Positions 16,909-25,712 of a DNA stretch of 53,718 nt are shown here, piece after piece. This stretch comes from Haloplasma contractile. Lineage in GTDB: Bacteria > Bacillota_I > Bacilli_A > Haloplasmatales > Haloplasmataceae. Each line of letters begins with the position of its first letter. Position 1 is the first letter of the stretch. The translations under genes were made by a program, and so were the position numbers. Location: contig JAENYC010000003.1 in assembly GCA_016841945.1 (NCBI GenBank), forward strand, positions 88,247 to 141,964, given 5' to 3'. The notes under the pieces were generated by a model. That model made no database searches, had not been told where the DNA came from, and was given only the letters and a program-made list of their open reading frames with translations.

Positions 16909-16911
16909 GTA
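16894..16911. promoter_or_regulatory. predicted GntR/HutC (NagR-like) operator at nagA
   Basis: TACTTATCTAGACAAGTA, an 18-bp near-perfect palindrome centred on TCTAGA, overlaps the nagA -35 box. HutC-subfamily regulators such as NagR/YvoA bind palindromes with this kind of TCTAGA/TATAGA core. A HutC-type regulator is encoded at 51405, and related sites lie at its own promoter and at the ROK promoter. Confidence 0.65.
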
Positions 16912-16927
16912 ATAATTACAAATTATA

Positions 16928-16949
16928 AGACAGAGAAATTTCTCTGTCT
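16928..16949. terminator. perfect 22-bp palindrome after the DUF4127 gene
   Basis: AGACAGAGAAA followed directly by its reverse complement. It lies 14 bp after the DUF4127 stop and 20 bp upstream of the nagA operator. As RNA it forms a hairpin with a small loop; tails are only partly T-rich, so a terminator is likely but an operator is possible. Confidence 0.5.
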
Positions 16950-16962
16950 ATATTTTATTCTA

Positions 16963-18477
16963 CTAATCCAAATATTGGATATCTAGACCTACTTCAAACA
17001 TTCTGCGCCATGGCATATAAACATCTTTAAATTTTACATGATGAACTAAACTTGGTATATATTGTTTGATAAATTTTTTTAATTCTTCCTGAACAATTTT
17101 TGAGATAATACCCCGTTGATCTTTTACATAAAAATAATTAAAATCATAATCTTTTAACCTATTTTCTGTTATATATCGTCTTACAACAGAACAATATCCA
17201 ATATCTTCAATATAACGATGTGCTAAAAATGAACGATGGTTTAAAGTATTACCATATAATAAATGAACAAAACCATGGGGTATACAAGTTCCTAATGTAT
17301 TAGAAGATGTATTCCATCCGGCATAAGCTGCTAACTCCATTGTAAGAGATTTTTGTTCGAGTAAGTTCAATAGTTCAATATCGCCACCATTTCCAAATGC
17401 GACATCTGCAACAATCGTTGGTTTCTTTTTAACATGTACTAGATAATCAATGAACTCAATAAATTCTACTAAATTACGCTGAGTCGTAAATCCTCTACCT
17501 TTATTTTCAAGTTGATAAGGGGCTGAAATCATTTGATCAGCGGGTGCGTTAACACATAAAACAATATCAGCTTCATCAATACTAGATACAACCAAACCAC
17601 CTGCAGCTAAAATTTGATACTTAATCGTTGTATCTAAATAACGGTCTTCTAATGACGGAATGGTAAGTGGAGCTGAAAACACTGGGTACTTAATATACAC
17701 CAATGGTTTTACATTCTTTATTTCACAAAGCATTTTACTCATTAAGGAATTTGTCACTTCATCAGCACCTGGATACATATAAGCTCGTAATTGTAAATGA
17801 TCTTTTTCAATTTGTTTTCTTATAAGGATTTGATCCATAGCCGTCCATCCATACTCAGCTGCATCATCTTGAGGAATGATTAAAAAATCGATAATATTGT
17901 CTTTTAAGTACGTTAATGATTCTAAGTTAAGTGTTGCGTTTATTTTTCGCCTTTTTAGAAAATCATCTAAATAATCTTTATTAAATGATAGTTGATTAAA
18001 TAATTTGACCTCTTCTTTTGTGGCAATATTTAAAGACATTTTATGTTTTATAAACCCATATTTAAAAATCTCAAGCCCACATTCTTCATAATAATCCGGT
18101 TCTTCATCACTTGAACTATATTGTGGACAGCGCATGATTAAATCAAATGCATATATTTTTATTTTTGGATTTTCTTGTTTAATGGTTTTTAATACACTTA
18201 ATCGTTTTGTAAGAGTTTCTACTTTATCATGATGTAAACGTGATGGTACAATCCCTCCATAAAGCAATGTATCTATTGAGATGACTAATCCATCAGCATC
18301 TCTACATTCTTTTAGTAAGAATTCTTGTATAGCTTTTATATCACCCGGTTTTTTCTTTACACCCATGATACTCATTTCTGGTCTTACAACGCTAATTTCA
18401 GTTTCATGAAATAATTTATAGGGAAAATCATAATTACAAGGTCTTTCATCTAGTGGTAATAATACAATCTTTTTCAA
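16963..18477 (-). CDS. DUF4127 family protein (copy 1)
   Basis: About 504 residues, cytoplasmic, function unknown. It matches the DUF4127 family: KIVLLPLDERPCNYDFP at the N-terminus, SIDTLLYGGIVPSRLHH, MRCPQYSSSDEEPDYY, IPQDDAAEYGWTAMDQ, MYPGADEV and AYAGWNTSSNTLGTCI. The same motifs occur in the copy at 24188. The conserved DERPCN, QDDA and SSSDEEPDY segments look like polar active-site clusters. I place the start at a TTG with AGGAGG nine bases upstream, which gives the same length (504) as copy 2; an ATG directly abutting AGGAGG three codons earlier, or one overlapping the previous gene, are alternatives. Last gene of the FAD-GNAT-DUF4127 operon. Confidence 0.85.
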   Translation of the reverse strand: MKKIVLLPLDERPCNYDFPYKLFHETEISVVRPEMSIMGVKKKPGDIKAIQEFLLKECRDADGLVISIDTLLYGGIVPSRLHHDKVETLTKRLSVLKTIKQENPKIKIYAFDLIMRCPQYSSSDEEPDYYEECGLEIFKYGFIKHKMSLNIATKEEVKLFNQLSFNKDYLDDFLKRRKINATLNLESLTYLKDNIIDFLIIPQDDAAEYGWTAMDQILIRKQIEKDHLQLRAYMYPGADEVTNSLMSKMLCEIKNVKPLVYIKYPVFSAPLTIPSLEDRYLDTTIKYQILAAGGLVVSSIDEADIVLCVNAPADQMISAPYQLENKGRGFTTQRNLVEFIEFIDYLVHVKKKPTIVADVAFGNGGDIELLNLLEQKSLTMELAAYAGWNTSSNTLGTCIPHGFVHLLYGNTLNHRSFLAHRYIEDIGYCSVVRRYITENRLKDYDFNYFYVKDQRGIISKIVQEELKKFIKQYIPSLVHHVKFKDVYMPWRRMFEVGLDIQYLD

Positions 18478-18490
18478 CTCTTTCATCCTC

Positions 18491-19438
18491 CTAATATTCA
18501 TTCAATTCTAATGTATAAGATATAAATTCATCACAAATCTTAAAACCAGATTTTTCATAAAATTGATGGATGCCCGTCCAATCAACTAATACATCACTAC
18601 AACCTCTACCAAATAAGATTTGCGTCCCAAAAATTATGATTCTAGTTCCTAATTTTTGACCTCGATATTTTTTTGCAATCCCCAGTGGACCTATGCCACC
18701 TAAATTTTTATACCTCTTTGACCAATTGATATTATGCATAATTTGTATTGAATGTTTATCATTAATTCTAGCAAAACCAATTATTCTATCTTGATCTAAA
18801 AGCAACACAAATTCGCGTCCTGTTCCACCTTTTTGAAAATAATTATAGGCTTCATAATACCATCTTTTAGAAAATTCTTTTTTTATAAAATCTAATAAAT
18901 CCTTTTTATCATTTAAATTAGCCTGTCTTTGATTGTAAGTTGTATCAAACCGAAAATTAGGATTTTTAGACATAATCAAATTATAACATCGTCCTACCTG
19001 TTTAAATGAAAACGACTCTAAAAATGATAATGTCTGTTTTGTAGCTAATGGCTTTGGTAAGCCTGGAAAAAAATTATTTATATCCGTCCCTAAATGAATA
19101 TGTCTCAATCCTAACTGGTTTAGTTCTTTTAGTGCCATATTAAGTAGTGCTTTCCCATAACCTTTCCCACGTTCATCTTTTCTAACATAGATGAGACTGA
19201 TAAATCCAGTATCGCTATATGATTCAATGGGTATTTTTCCTTTATAAATTTTAGCAATTATTAAACCAATAAACTTCTCGTTTATTATTAGTGCTTTCGT
19301 TGCTTGATGTACAATATGTTCACTAAAAATAGCGGCCTCATTGAAAAGTCTTTCACTAATTGGATAATATTCACCAAACTCATCATTCCAAACTGTGATA
19401 AATTCATCTTTTCTCTTTATTATTTCTATAAATTTCAT
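18491..19438 (-). CDS. protein with two GNAT acetyltransferase domains
   Basis: A 315-residue cytoplasmic protein formed by two GNAT modules. The first (about 1-155) has the acetyl-CoA loop YVRKDERGKGYGKALL; the second (about 165-312) has GIAKKYRGQKLGTRII. LRHIHLGTDINNFFPGLP between them is a conserved insertion in sugar-locus GNATs. GNAT enzymes move acetyl groups from acetyl-CoA to amines. In this operon, between a FAD oxidoreductase and DUF4127, the likely acceptor is an amino sugar or derivative, but that is inference. Its stop nearly touches the DUF4127 ribosome site, which shows co-transcription. Confidence 0.82.
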   Translation of the reverse strand: MKFIEIIKRKDEFITVWNDEFGEYYPISERLFNEAAIFSEHIVHQATKALIINEKFIGLIIAKIYKGKIPIESYSDTGFISLIYVRKDERGKGYGKALLNMALKELNQLGLRHIHLGTDINNFFPGLPKPLATKQTLSFLESFSFKQVGRCYNLIMSKNPNFRFDTTYNQRQANLNDKKDLLDFIKKEFSKRWYYEAYNYFQKGGTGREFVLLLDQDRIIGFARINDKHSIQIMHNINWSKRYKNLGGIGPLGIAKKYRGQKLGTRIIIFGTQILFGRGCSDVLVDWTGIHQFYEKSGFKICDEFISYTLELNEY

Positions 19439-19486
19439 CAGCTAACATTCCCTTTTATTATAGAATAATTAAGTTGTATAGTCAAG

Positions 19487-21067
19487 TTAAATTGCATGGA
19501 CTTTCTCTTCTGGCCAATGTAACTCTATCCCTTGATTGACAAGTTCTTTTTGAAAATCTTTTACCATTTTTTTATTTTCATATAACGCATCTGGCGTTAT
19601 ATCATGATTAATACAATAAACAGCTAAAAATCCTGCAACTTCACCGATATTCCACTCAACCGGATGAAGTCTAAAACAACCATTAGTAAGATGTGTCGTT
19701 CCAATATTTTTACAAGAAGCTATTAAGTTCTTTGTTTTTATCGGTATAAATGAACCTAAAGGAATTTCGAATGGCCAACTCGTATGATAAAAATAAGAAT
19801 TTGTCACGGTTGTCATATGAATATCAATATGATAACAACCCACACCAACTGTGTCCCAATAATGTGGCAATGATTTTTGTATATCAGCATTAATGTCTTG
19901 TTCTACGACTGTATATTTAGCTTTTATACGTCGAGATTCTCTGATATATGGGGCCATCGCCAAACCATCTTCTGTTCCTAATAAATCTCCTCGAAGTTTA
20001 AGACCTGGATATCCTTTTCCTCCACCTGGTCTATCTGCTTCTGTTTGCAACCAATAAACAAGTGATAAGGTCTGTTGTTTAGCCATATATCTATGATACT
20101 CTGAATTTGAGTCTTCAAAGATATTACCTAAATAATAATCATTCATTGACCAATTGAGCAAGGTCACATCATGCATATTAAATTCATCTTTATAGTAGTC
20201 ACTATTGATGATTCTACGGTATGTAAATAATGGTGGTATTTGAACACCATCTTCTGTTTTTCGCCATTTAAACATCCCATATAAGTGTTTCTTCTTTGTA
20301 TCCGCATTAGGTGCATACCAGCTTAAAATTACATCATCATCATAACTCATTTTATAATTTCTAAAGAAATCATACATTTCAGGCTTTTCAATCGTGTGGT
20401 CTTCGCCTTCAATATATTCAAGGGCAGCGACCCAGGTTGTCGGTTGCATATCTTCTGGAATTGCTTTATCTAACGCATGTGGTTCATTAAATTCATCTCT
20501 ACTTTCAGCACCTGTCATATATTCTGTATGGGTTAATGGCAATAAATCACCAGTATCTGTAGCATCTAAGAAATAAATCCCTTTCAATTTAGTCTTTTCC
20601 TGCGTTACTTTATGCTTAACTGTTATTTCCATTATCTTATTATTTTCTTTTCTTGAATAAATGGCTTTTGTCTCAGTTAAAACAGTAATTAACCCTTTAT
20701 TAATATAGGGAAGTAACATATCGTAAAATATCTTTAGTGATACACGTGGTTCATGGCATATACGACTGACCCATGCCTCACCTGGATTTAAATTTTCTTT
20801 ATCTCTAATGCTTTCTTTTATATACGGATGTTGCTTATAATAGTCTCTCACAGCATTTCTAAACTCACGATAGGTTTTTGTACAACCAAAAGATTCTATC
20901 CATCTATGTTCATCAGCTGGCACTGCTTGATTGGTGAACTGACCCCCAATCCATTTCGTTTCTTCTGTTAGAACAACCTTCTTCCCCATTTTAGCACATG
21001 ATAATGCTGCAAGTGTTCCACCAATACTTCCACCAATGATGACAACGTCAAATTCTTTTTGTTTCAT
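19487..21067 (-). CDS. FAD-dependent oxidoreductase (FAD_oxidored family)
   Basis: About 526 residues. The N-terminal dinucleotide-binding motif VVIIGGSIGGTLAALSCAKMG is followed by VVLTEETKWIGGQFTNQAVPADEH, YFLDATDTGDLLPL, and C-terminal KNLIASCKNIGTTHLTNGC, FRLHPVEWNIGEVAGFLA, typical of the FAD_oxidored (PF12831-type) group often found in carbohydrate loci. No signal peptide is present. It probably oxidises a sugar or sugar derivative; substrate unknown. Two ATGs two codons apart are possible; the second is preferred as GAGGAG is then eight bases away. First gene of the operon ending with DUF4127 copy 1. Confidence 0.85.
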   Translation of the reverse strand: MKQKEFDVVIIGGSIGGTLAALSCAKMGKKVVLTEETKWIGGQFTNQAVPADEHRWIESFGCTKTYREFRNAVRDYYKQHPYIKESIRDKENLNPGEAWVSRICHEPRVSLKIFYDMLLPYINKGLITVLTETKAIYSRKENNKIMEITVKHKVTQEKTKLKGIYFLDATDTGDLLPLTHTEYMTGAESRDEFNEPHALDKAIPEDMQPTTWVAALEYIEGEDHTIEKPEMYDFFRNYKMSYDDDVILSWYAPNADTKKKHLYGMFKWRKTEDGVQIPPLFTYRRIINSDYYKDEFNMHDVTLLNWSMNDYYLGNIFEDSNSEYHRYMAKQQTLSLVYWLQTEADRPGGGKGYPGLKLRGDLLGTEDGLAMAPYIRESRRIKAKYTVVEQDINADIQKSLPHYWDTVGVGCYHIDIHMTTVTNSYFYHTSWPFEIPLGSFIPIKTKNLIASCKNIGTTHLTNGCFRLHPVEWNIGEVAGFLAVYCINHDITPDALYENKKMVKDFQKELVNQGIELHWPEEKVHAI

Positions 21068-21178
21068 ATTCATCGCTCCTCACTAGGTTTTCCTTATTAT
21101 ATTGTTTATGATTTGTTTGTTTTCTATTAAAACGAAATTATATTCCATAAATAACGTATATTTTTGAAGTATAATTCT

Positions 21179-21207
21179 ATTTTATCATTATCTCATCCTA
21201 TTGTAAA
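21179..21207 (-). promoter_or_regulatory. promoter of the FAD-GNAT-DUF4127 operon
   Basis: Minus strand TTTACA (21202-21207), 17 bp, TAAAAT (21179-21184). The leader is about 105 bases long. Confidence 0.6.
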
Positions 21208-21215
21208 CGGTTACC
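21202..21215. promoter_or_regulatory. cre/LacI-like operator over the -35 of the FAD operon
   Basis: TGTAAACGGTTACC, one base from the CcpA cre pattern TGWNANCGNTNWCA, contains the -35 box, so binding should repress. A similar half-site TGTAAACG sits at the same place in the promoter at 51154. Confidence 0.55.
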
Positions 21216-21230
21216 TAAAATTTTTTGAGT

Positions 21231-21253
21231 AAAAAAAAAACGATTATTAATCG
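21231..21253 (-). terminator. terminator of the first rpiR gene
   Basis: A short CGAT..ATCG stem right after the stop is followed on the minus strand by ten T. Confidence 0.65.
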
Positions 21254-21255
21254 CT

Positions 21256-22068
21256 TCAATCAATCTTTCTACTTATCGCCTCAGCTGCCTTTCTTTCCTT
21301 ATCCACAATATTTTTTTGATCTTTCAACATCACACCAGTATACAATAAATCTAACATATATAGTTGTGAAACTTTCGCACAAAAGGAACCACCATCTAGT
21401 GGTTTTTCATAACCTGCTGTTTGTAACGTGACATGTGCAAACTTTGCTAACTTAGACTTTAAATAATTGGTCATCGCAATAATTTTGGTCCCATTTTTAT
21501 AAGCAATGTCAATTGCATCAAGTAAATCTTTTGTATTACCTGATAGTGATATTGCGATAATCACATCCTCATCTGTCAAGGTACCAGATAAGATCGTCTG
21601 AAAATGGGAATCCACAACTGCTTTACACTTAAGACCTCCTCTCATAAATTTACCTTCGCCCTCAAGTGCAGCAAGTCCTGATGACCCAATACCATATAAA
21701 TAAATATATTTACCATTCAGTACCATATCGATGGCTTGTTGTAAACTATCCTTATTCACTATTAATTTAGTAGATTTTAAGATGTTAATCATATTCGATT
21801 CAATTAAATCAATATAGTTCTCAGAATGATTATTCGTTTCTGATGCAAATTGTTTGGCTAGTTCAATTTTAAACTCATAAAAACCACGATAACCCAGTTT
21901 TCTACAAAAACGAACGATGGTCGATTCTCCCACACCAATTTCATCTGATAAATCAGAAATTGAAAAATACATCACATTTTCAATATTTTTATCAATATAA
22001 CAAGCAATTTCCTTTTCAGATTTTGTTAAATGTTCATGTACTGCTTTCATCATTTCATTTAAATACAT
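21256..22068 (-). CDS. RpiR/MurR-family sugar-phosphate-responsive regulator (copy 1)
   Basis: 270 residues: N-terminal helix-turn-helix of the RpiR type (about 1-78, with SISDLSDEIGVGESTIVRFCRKLG) and a C-terminal SIS sugar-phosphate domain (about 105-240, with YLYGIGSSGLAALEGEGKFMRGG and IAISLSGNTKDLLDAIDIA). Members sense phosphosugars such as GlcNAc-6-P, MurNAc-6-P or ManNAc-6-P. The start is the ATG after GGGGGAG, nine codons inside a longer frame, giving the same length as the paralogue at 50269; by eye about four of five residues are identical. It stands alone between the 29 kb glycan operon and the FAD operon. On the minus strand TATAAT lies upstream, flanked by a TACCATT..AATGGTA inverted repeat that might be its own operator. 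Confidence 0.92.
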   Translation of the reverse strand: MYLNEMMKAVHEHLTKSEKEIACYIDKNIENVMYFSISDLSDEIGVGESTIVRFCRKLGYRGFYEFKIELAKQFASETNNHSENYIDLIESNMINILKSTKLIVNKDSLQQAIDMVLNGKYIYLYGIGSSGLAALEGEGKFMRGGLKCKAVVDSHFQTILSGTLTDEDVIIAISLSGNTKDLLDAIDIAYKNGTKIIAMTNYLKSKLAKFAHVTLQTAGYEKPLDGGSFCAKVSQLYMLDLLYTGVMLKDQKNIVDKERKAAEAISRKID

Positions 22069-22142
22069 GTTTTCTCCCCCGATTATTCGATTCATTTCTA
22101 TTATATTCTACCATTATTTTTTTAAATGGTAAATAATACCTA

Positions 22143-22175
22143 TTAAAAAAGCATGTTTTCTTTAACACGCTTTTA
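22143..22175 (-). terminator. terminator ending the 29 kb glycan operon
   Basis: AAAAGCGTGT pairs with ACATGCTTTT (one G-U pair) around an 8-base loop on the minus strand, running on in TTTTTTAAT. It overlaps the last codon of the SGNH gene. Confidence 0.8.
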
Positions 22176-22724
22176 AATATACTTTTTAATCAGCTTAATA
22201 AATAAATTGTATCCTTCTTCTGTTAAGTGTATCCCATCAAGGGAATAGATATCATTTAATAATCCGCTACTATTCTTAAAATATTCATTTATATTGATAT
22301 AGGTCACATCATATTGATGTGAGATCTTTTTTATGTCTTCATTTAATAGATTTATTTCTTCATTATAGGATAGGAGTAAACTATTCTTAATAAATTGATT
22401 AATCCCTATAGGAAGAATAGATAATGAATAAATGAATGTGTTTGGTAAATTGTCTATTAACTGTTTAATGATTGTTTCAATGTTTTTAATTATATTAATT
22501 TCACTTGGATATTCCCAAACTTTTTTATTGACTAAAAAATCATTTATTCCGATTAATAGAAAGAGTTTATGTGGTTTGTAGGGATAAACATCTTTTATTC
22601 GTGATAATATCTCTGTTGTTTTATCTCCACCAATACCTAAATTAATGATTTGGTGATAATTATCTAATAATTTAAAGTTCGCTGTAATGGAATCTCCAAG
22701 AAACACAATTTTGTCTTGATTCAT
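22173..22724 (-). CDS. SGNH/GDSL hydrolase, cytoplasmic
   Basis: A 183-residue SGNH esterase. The nucleophile motif is VFLGDSITANF (about residues 7-17), Gly block LGIGGDKT, Asn block LLIGINDFL, and the catalytic Asp-x-x-His in SLDGIHLTEEGY near the C-terminus; all four blocks are intact. There is no signal peptide, so it works inside the cell, probably removing O-acetyl or other ester groups from imported sugars. It follows the lipoprotein SBP by 3 bp (its ribosome site lies in the end of that gene) and is the last gene of the operon. Confidence 0.9.
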   Translation of the reverse strand: MNQDKIVFLGDSITANFKLLDNYHQIINLGIGGDKTTEILSRIKDVYPYKPHKLFLLIGINDFLVNKKVWEYPSEINIIKNIETIIKQLIDNLPNTFIYSLSILPIGINQFIKNSLLLSYNEEINLLNEDIKKISHQYDVTYININEYFKNSSGLLNDIYSLDGIHLTEEGYNLFIKLIKKYI

Positions 22725-22727
22725 TTT

Positions 22728-24170
22728 TTACTCTCCCTCATCGAATAAATTATCGATTGCTTTTTGTATATTTTCTTCTAATTTCGTCATTTGTGCCCTT
22801 ACATTGTTTTGACTAATTGCTGTGTTTATTTGTACATTGAAATGATGTTGACTCCATCCAAATGAATCTTCTCCTAATCCATAAAGGTATTCATTATAAG
22901 CCTTGTCAATCACATCTAAATGCGCATCTACTGACTTTTCACCAGCATAATATCTTAAGAAATTAATTGATAAATCAATAAACGTATCCTCTACATCACC
23001 AAAATACATTAATTCACTAAATATTTTAAAAATGGTTTCTGTTGAGAATATCATGTGTTTATAATCTTCGAGTGTATCATCATAACCCGCACTAAAAACA
23101 TAAGTCGCAGGTCCCCAAATACTCACTAGTGTTTTATATTGAGCATCTCCGTTCACCACTTGATTTCCTTTAGGAAATGGTACAAATCCTAAATTTTCAA
23201 AATCTCTATCTCCCATCCGTGAAGCATCATATGTATGCCAACTTTCACCTGGATTAAAGACAATTTTCCCTTGTTTAAAATTTTCTTCAGTCGCATAAGA
23301 AAAATCAACAGTATTACTCCACATTCCTTGTATCGCATATAAACTCGCTAGATTCTCTAATGCTTCTAAAGTTTCAGGTGTATCAACACCTGTATCTAAT
23401 GAATCGTTTAAGAAATATCCGCCATTAGCGGCTACCATCCCATATGCCCAATCATAAAGAATTCCACCCATCGGATATTCACCTTTTTGTTCATCTAATT
23501 TCGAGTTTAATTCTTTTACAAAGGATTCAAATTTATTCCATGTCCATTCATCACTTTCCCACAATTGTGTAGGATAATTTCCTGTATAACCAAGTTCTTC
23601 TAATAAATCTTGATTATAGTATAATCCAAAATTTGTATGAGGATAAGAATCATCATATCCATAATAATGTTCCTTAAATTTAACAAATGATTTTTTAATT
23701 TCAAAATTATTATGCGCATACTCATCATAATAAGACTCAATTGGTGCAATGACACCACTGGCTGCAAGAATCGGTATCGATGATGTTGGTATATTATAGA
23801 CATGAGCAGCAGGTTGTCCTGTGATTTCACTATTGATGATATAGTTATCACGCGGTACTCCCCAACTAGGATTTGGTTCATAACTCTTATATACCACTTC
23901 AATATTATATTTTTCCTCAACTCGATTTTGACTTTCTTGCTTCTCTCTTTGATATAATCCTTCAAAAGAATCACTAAATGGATCTGCCAGTGGTGGATTA
24001 GTCACCATAATCACAAACTCTTTTCCTTGAAAATCATATTGCGTCTCTTCATTTTCTATGTCCTCTTCTGTTGTATTTGTTGTCTGTACTTCATTTGTTA
24101 AATTTTTATTACATCCAACTAATAACATACTAATGGTAAATACAGAGAGAATTAACCATACTTTCTTCAT
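22728..24170 (-). CDS. ABC sugar transporter substrate-binding lipoprotein (copy 2)
   Basis: 480 residues. Signal MKKVWLILSVFTISMLLVGC, lipobox LLVGC with Cys20, and a short Thr-rich linker precede a family 1 solute-binding domain: GLYYNQDLLEELGYTGNYP, WESDEWTWNKFESFVKEL, ANGGYFLNDSL, FKQGKIVFNPGES and WGPATYVFSAGYDD. It is a paralogue of the protein at 48118 and shares its architecture throughout. As a receptor it would hand oligosaccharides to one of the two permease pairs in the operon. GGAGGG precedes the ATG. Ligand unknown; the amino-sugar context suggests HexNAc oligomers. Confidence 0.9.
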   Translation of the reverse strand: MKKVWLILSVFTISMLLVGCNKNLTNEVQTTNTTEEDIENEETQYDFQGKEFVIMVTNPPLADPFSDSFEGLYQREKQESQNRVEEKYNIEVVYKSYEPNPSWGVPRDNYIINSEITGQPAAHVYNIPTSSIPILAASGVIAPIESYYDEYAHNNFEIKKSFVKFKEHYYGYDDSYPHTNFGLYYNQDLLEELGYTGNYPTQLWESDEWTWNKFESFVKELNSKLDEQKGEYPMGGILYDWAYGMVAANGGYFLNDSLDTGVDTPETLEALENLASLYAIQGMWSNTVDFSYATEENFKQGKIVFNPGESWHTYDASRMGDRDFENLGFVPFPKGNQVVNGDAQYKTLVSIWGPATYVFSAGYDDTLEDYKHMIFSTETIFKIFSELMYFGDVEDTFIDLSINFLRYYAGEKSVDAHLDVIDKAYNEYLYGLGEDSFGWSQHHFNVQINTAISQNNVRAQMTKLEENIQKAIDNLFDEGE

Positions 24171-24187
24171 TACTATCCCTCCAAATC

Positions 24188-25702
24188 CTAAAAATCAACT
24201 ATTTTAATTTCTAATCCGACTTCATACATTCTTGACCAGGGTTGATAACATTCTATTATTTCAACCTTATAATCATTTGGTAACTGTTCCTCAATATATT
24301 TTTGAAGTCCTTTTTTAACCATCTCCGATACCTTACCATCGGGTCCATCAATATGAAAGAAATCCATTCCCATCTTTGGTAGTTGATTCACAACCTCTTG
24401 TCTTACAATTGACTGATAAGCAGCATCCTCGATAAAACGCAACGCTAGAAATTCTAAATGAGATTTTGTCTTGCCATAAAGATTGTAAATAACACCTTGT
24501 GCAATTGCGGTTGCAAGGGAGTTAGATGAGGAATTCCATGCCGCATAACCTGCTAATTGATAGGTTAAGCCTTTTTGATAAATAAGGTTAACTAACTCTA
24601 AATCAGAGCCATTTGCATAGGCTACATCACCTATAATTACTGGCTTTTTTAAATAATTTATCGCATAATCCGCATATTCAATAAACTCAATTAAATTTCT
24701 CATCACATTATGTTCAATACCTTTTAAGTTTTCAAATCTTACATCAAACATTTTCGGTGCTACATTGACCATTAAGATTGAATCAGCTGATGCCTCATTT
24801 TCTGTCATCACGCCATTAATAGCCAAAATATGATATTTAATGGTTTCAATAATATGTCGGTCCTCTAAACATGGAATGACGAGTCTACCCGCGTCTGATG
24901 AAAAGCGCACATATACTCTAGGGCGAACACCATTATCTATATTAATTAGTCGTGCGAGTAAAGTAAGACCAACGCCATCAGCATCTGGATACATATAGAC
25001 CTTTAATTGCTGCTTTGTGTCATTGATATATTGTCTAATTGAATGTTGATCCTTTGCGGTTAATCCGTATGGAGTTGCATCATCCTGAGGGATGACCATA
25101 AAATCAATGGTTCCATCTTTCACAAATTCTATGATGCGTTTTGTCACCTCAATATTTTTTCGTCTCCTATTGATATAATCTTCATAGTAATCTTTAGGTA
25201 ATCTTTGGTTAATTTCTTGTAATGTCTTCTTTTCAACATCTGTTGCCACATTGGCTTCTATCTTATGGGTTAACATACCATAATCATGAATGTCTTTGCC
25301 CCAAGTTTGATAATAGTCTGGCTCTTCATCATCCGATGAATAACTCGGTGTTCGCATAATGGTGTCAAACGCTAGTATTTTTAAATCCTTATTATTTTTT
25401 TTCAATTGTTTCAAATCATCAACTTTACATAATAACTCATCTACAGTTTTATGATGCAAACGTGAAGGAACGAGGCCACCATACAATAAGGTATCAATTG
25501 ATAAAATAAGACCATATGCATCCTCTACTTCCTTTTGTAACCAAGCCCATATCTTATTAACATCTCCAGCTTTTTTTTGAAGACCTAAGATTTCTAAAGG
25601 TGGTGTTTTGACATCATACTCAGTACCTTTTGTAAGTAACTGTTGAAAGATGCGATTACATGGCCTTTCATCAAGTGGAATGAGTAGTATTTTCTTTTTC
25701 AT
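24188..25702 (-). CDS. DUF4127 family protein (copy 2)
   Basis: 504 residues, cytoplasmic, unknown function. N-terminal KILLIPLDERPCNRIFQQ, SIDTLLYGGLVPSRLHH, MRTPSYSSDDEEPDYYQTWG, VIPQDDATPYGLTAKDQ, MYPDADGVG and YAAWNSSSNSLATAIAQG match copy 1 at 16963 and the DUF4127 pattern. The start is the ATG after TTAGGTGA; a TTG one codon earlier is the alternative. It lies between a GH20 hexosaminidase and a receptor, so a step in breakdown of the imported sugar is likely. Conserved Asp/Glu/Asn clusters would suit a hydrolase, lyase or phosphorylase, but this is not established. Confidence 0.87.
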   Translation of the reverse strand: MKKKILLIPLDERPCNRIFQQLLTKGTEYDVKTPPLEILGLQKKAGDVNKIWAWLQKEVEDAYGLILSIDTLLYGGLVPSRLHHKTVDELLCKVDDLKQLKKNNKDLKILAFDTIMRTPSYSSDDEEPDYYQTWGKDIHDYGMLTHKIEANVATDVEKKTLQEINQRLPKDYYEDYINRRRKNIEVTKRIIEFVKDGTIDFMVIPQDDATPYGLTAKDQHSIRQYINDTKQQLKVYMYPDADGVGLTLLARLINIDNGVRPRVYVRFSSDAGRLVIPCLEDRHIIETIKYHILAINGVMTENEASADSILMVNVAPKMFDVRFENLKGIEHNVMRNLIEFIEYADYAINYLKKPVIIGDVAYANGSDLELVNLIYQKGLTYQLAGYAAWNSSSNSLATAIAQGVIYNLYGKTKSHLEFLALRFIEDAAYQSIVRQEVVNQLPKMGMDFFHIDGPDGKVSEMVKKGLQKYIEEQLPNDYKVEIIECYQPWSRMYEVGLEIKIVDF

Positions 25703-25712
25703 CAATTATCAC

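Noticed and set aside
21256-22068. Paired rpiR genes as ends of a composite transposon
   Set aside because: No transposase, terminal inverted repeats or target duplication seen; they are ordinary paralogous regulators. Recombination potential is noted separately.
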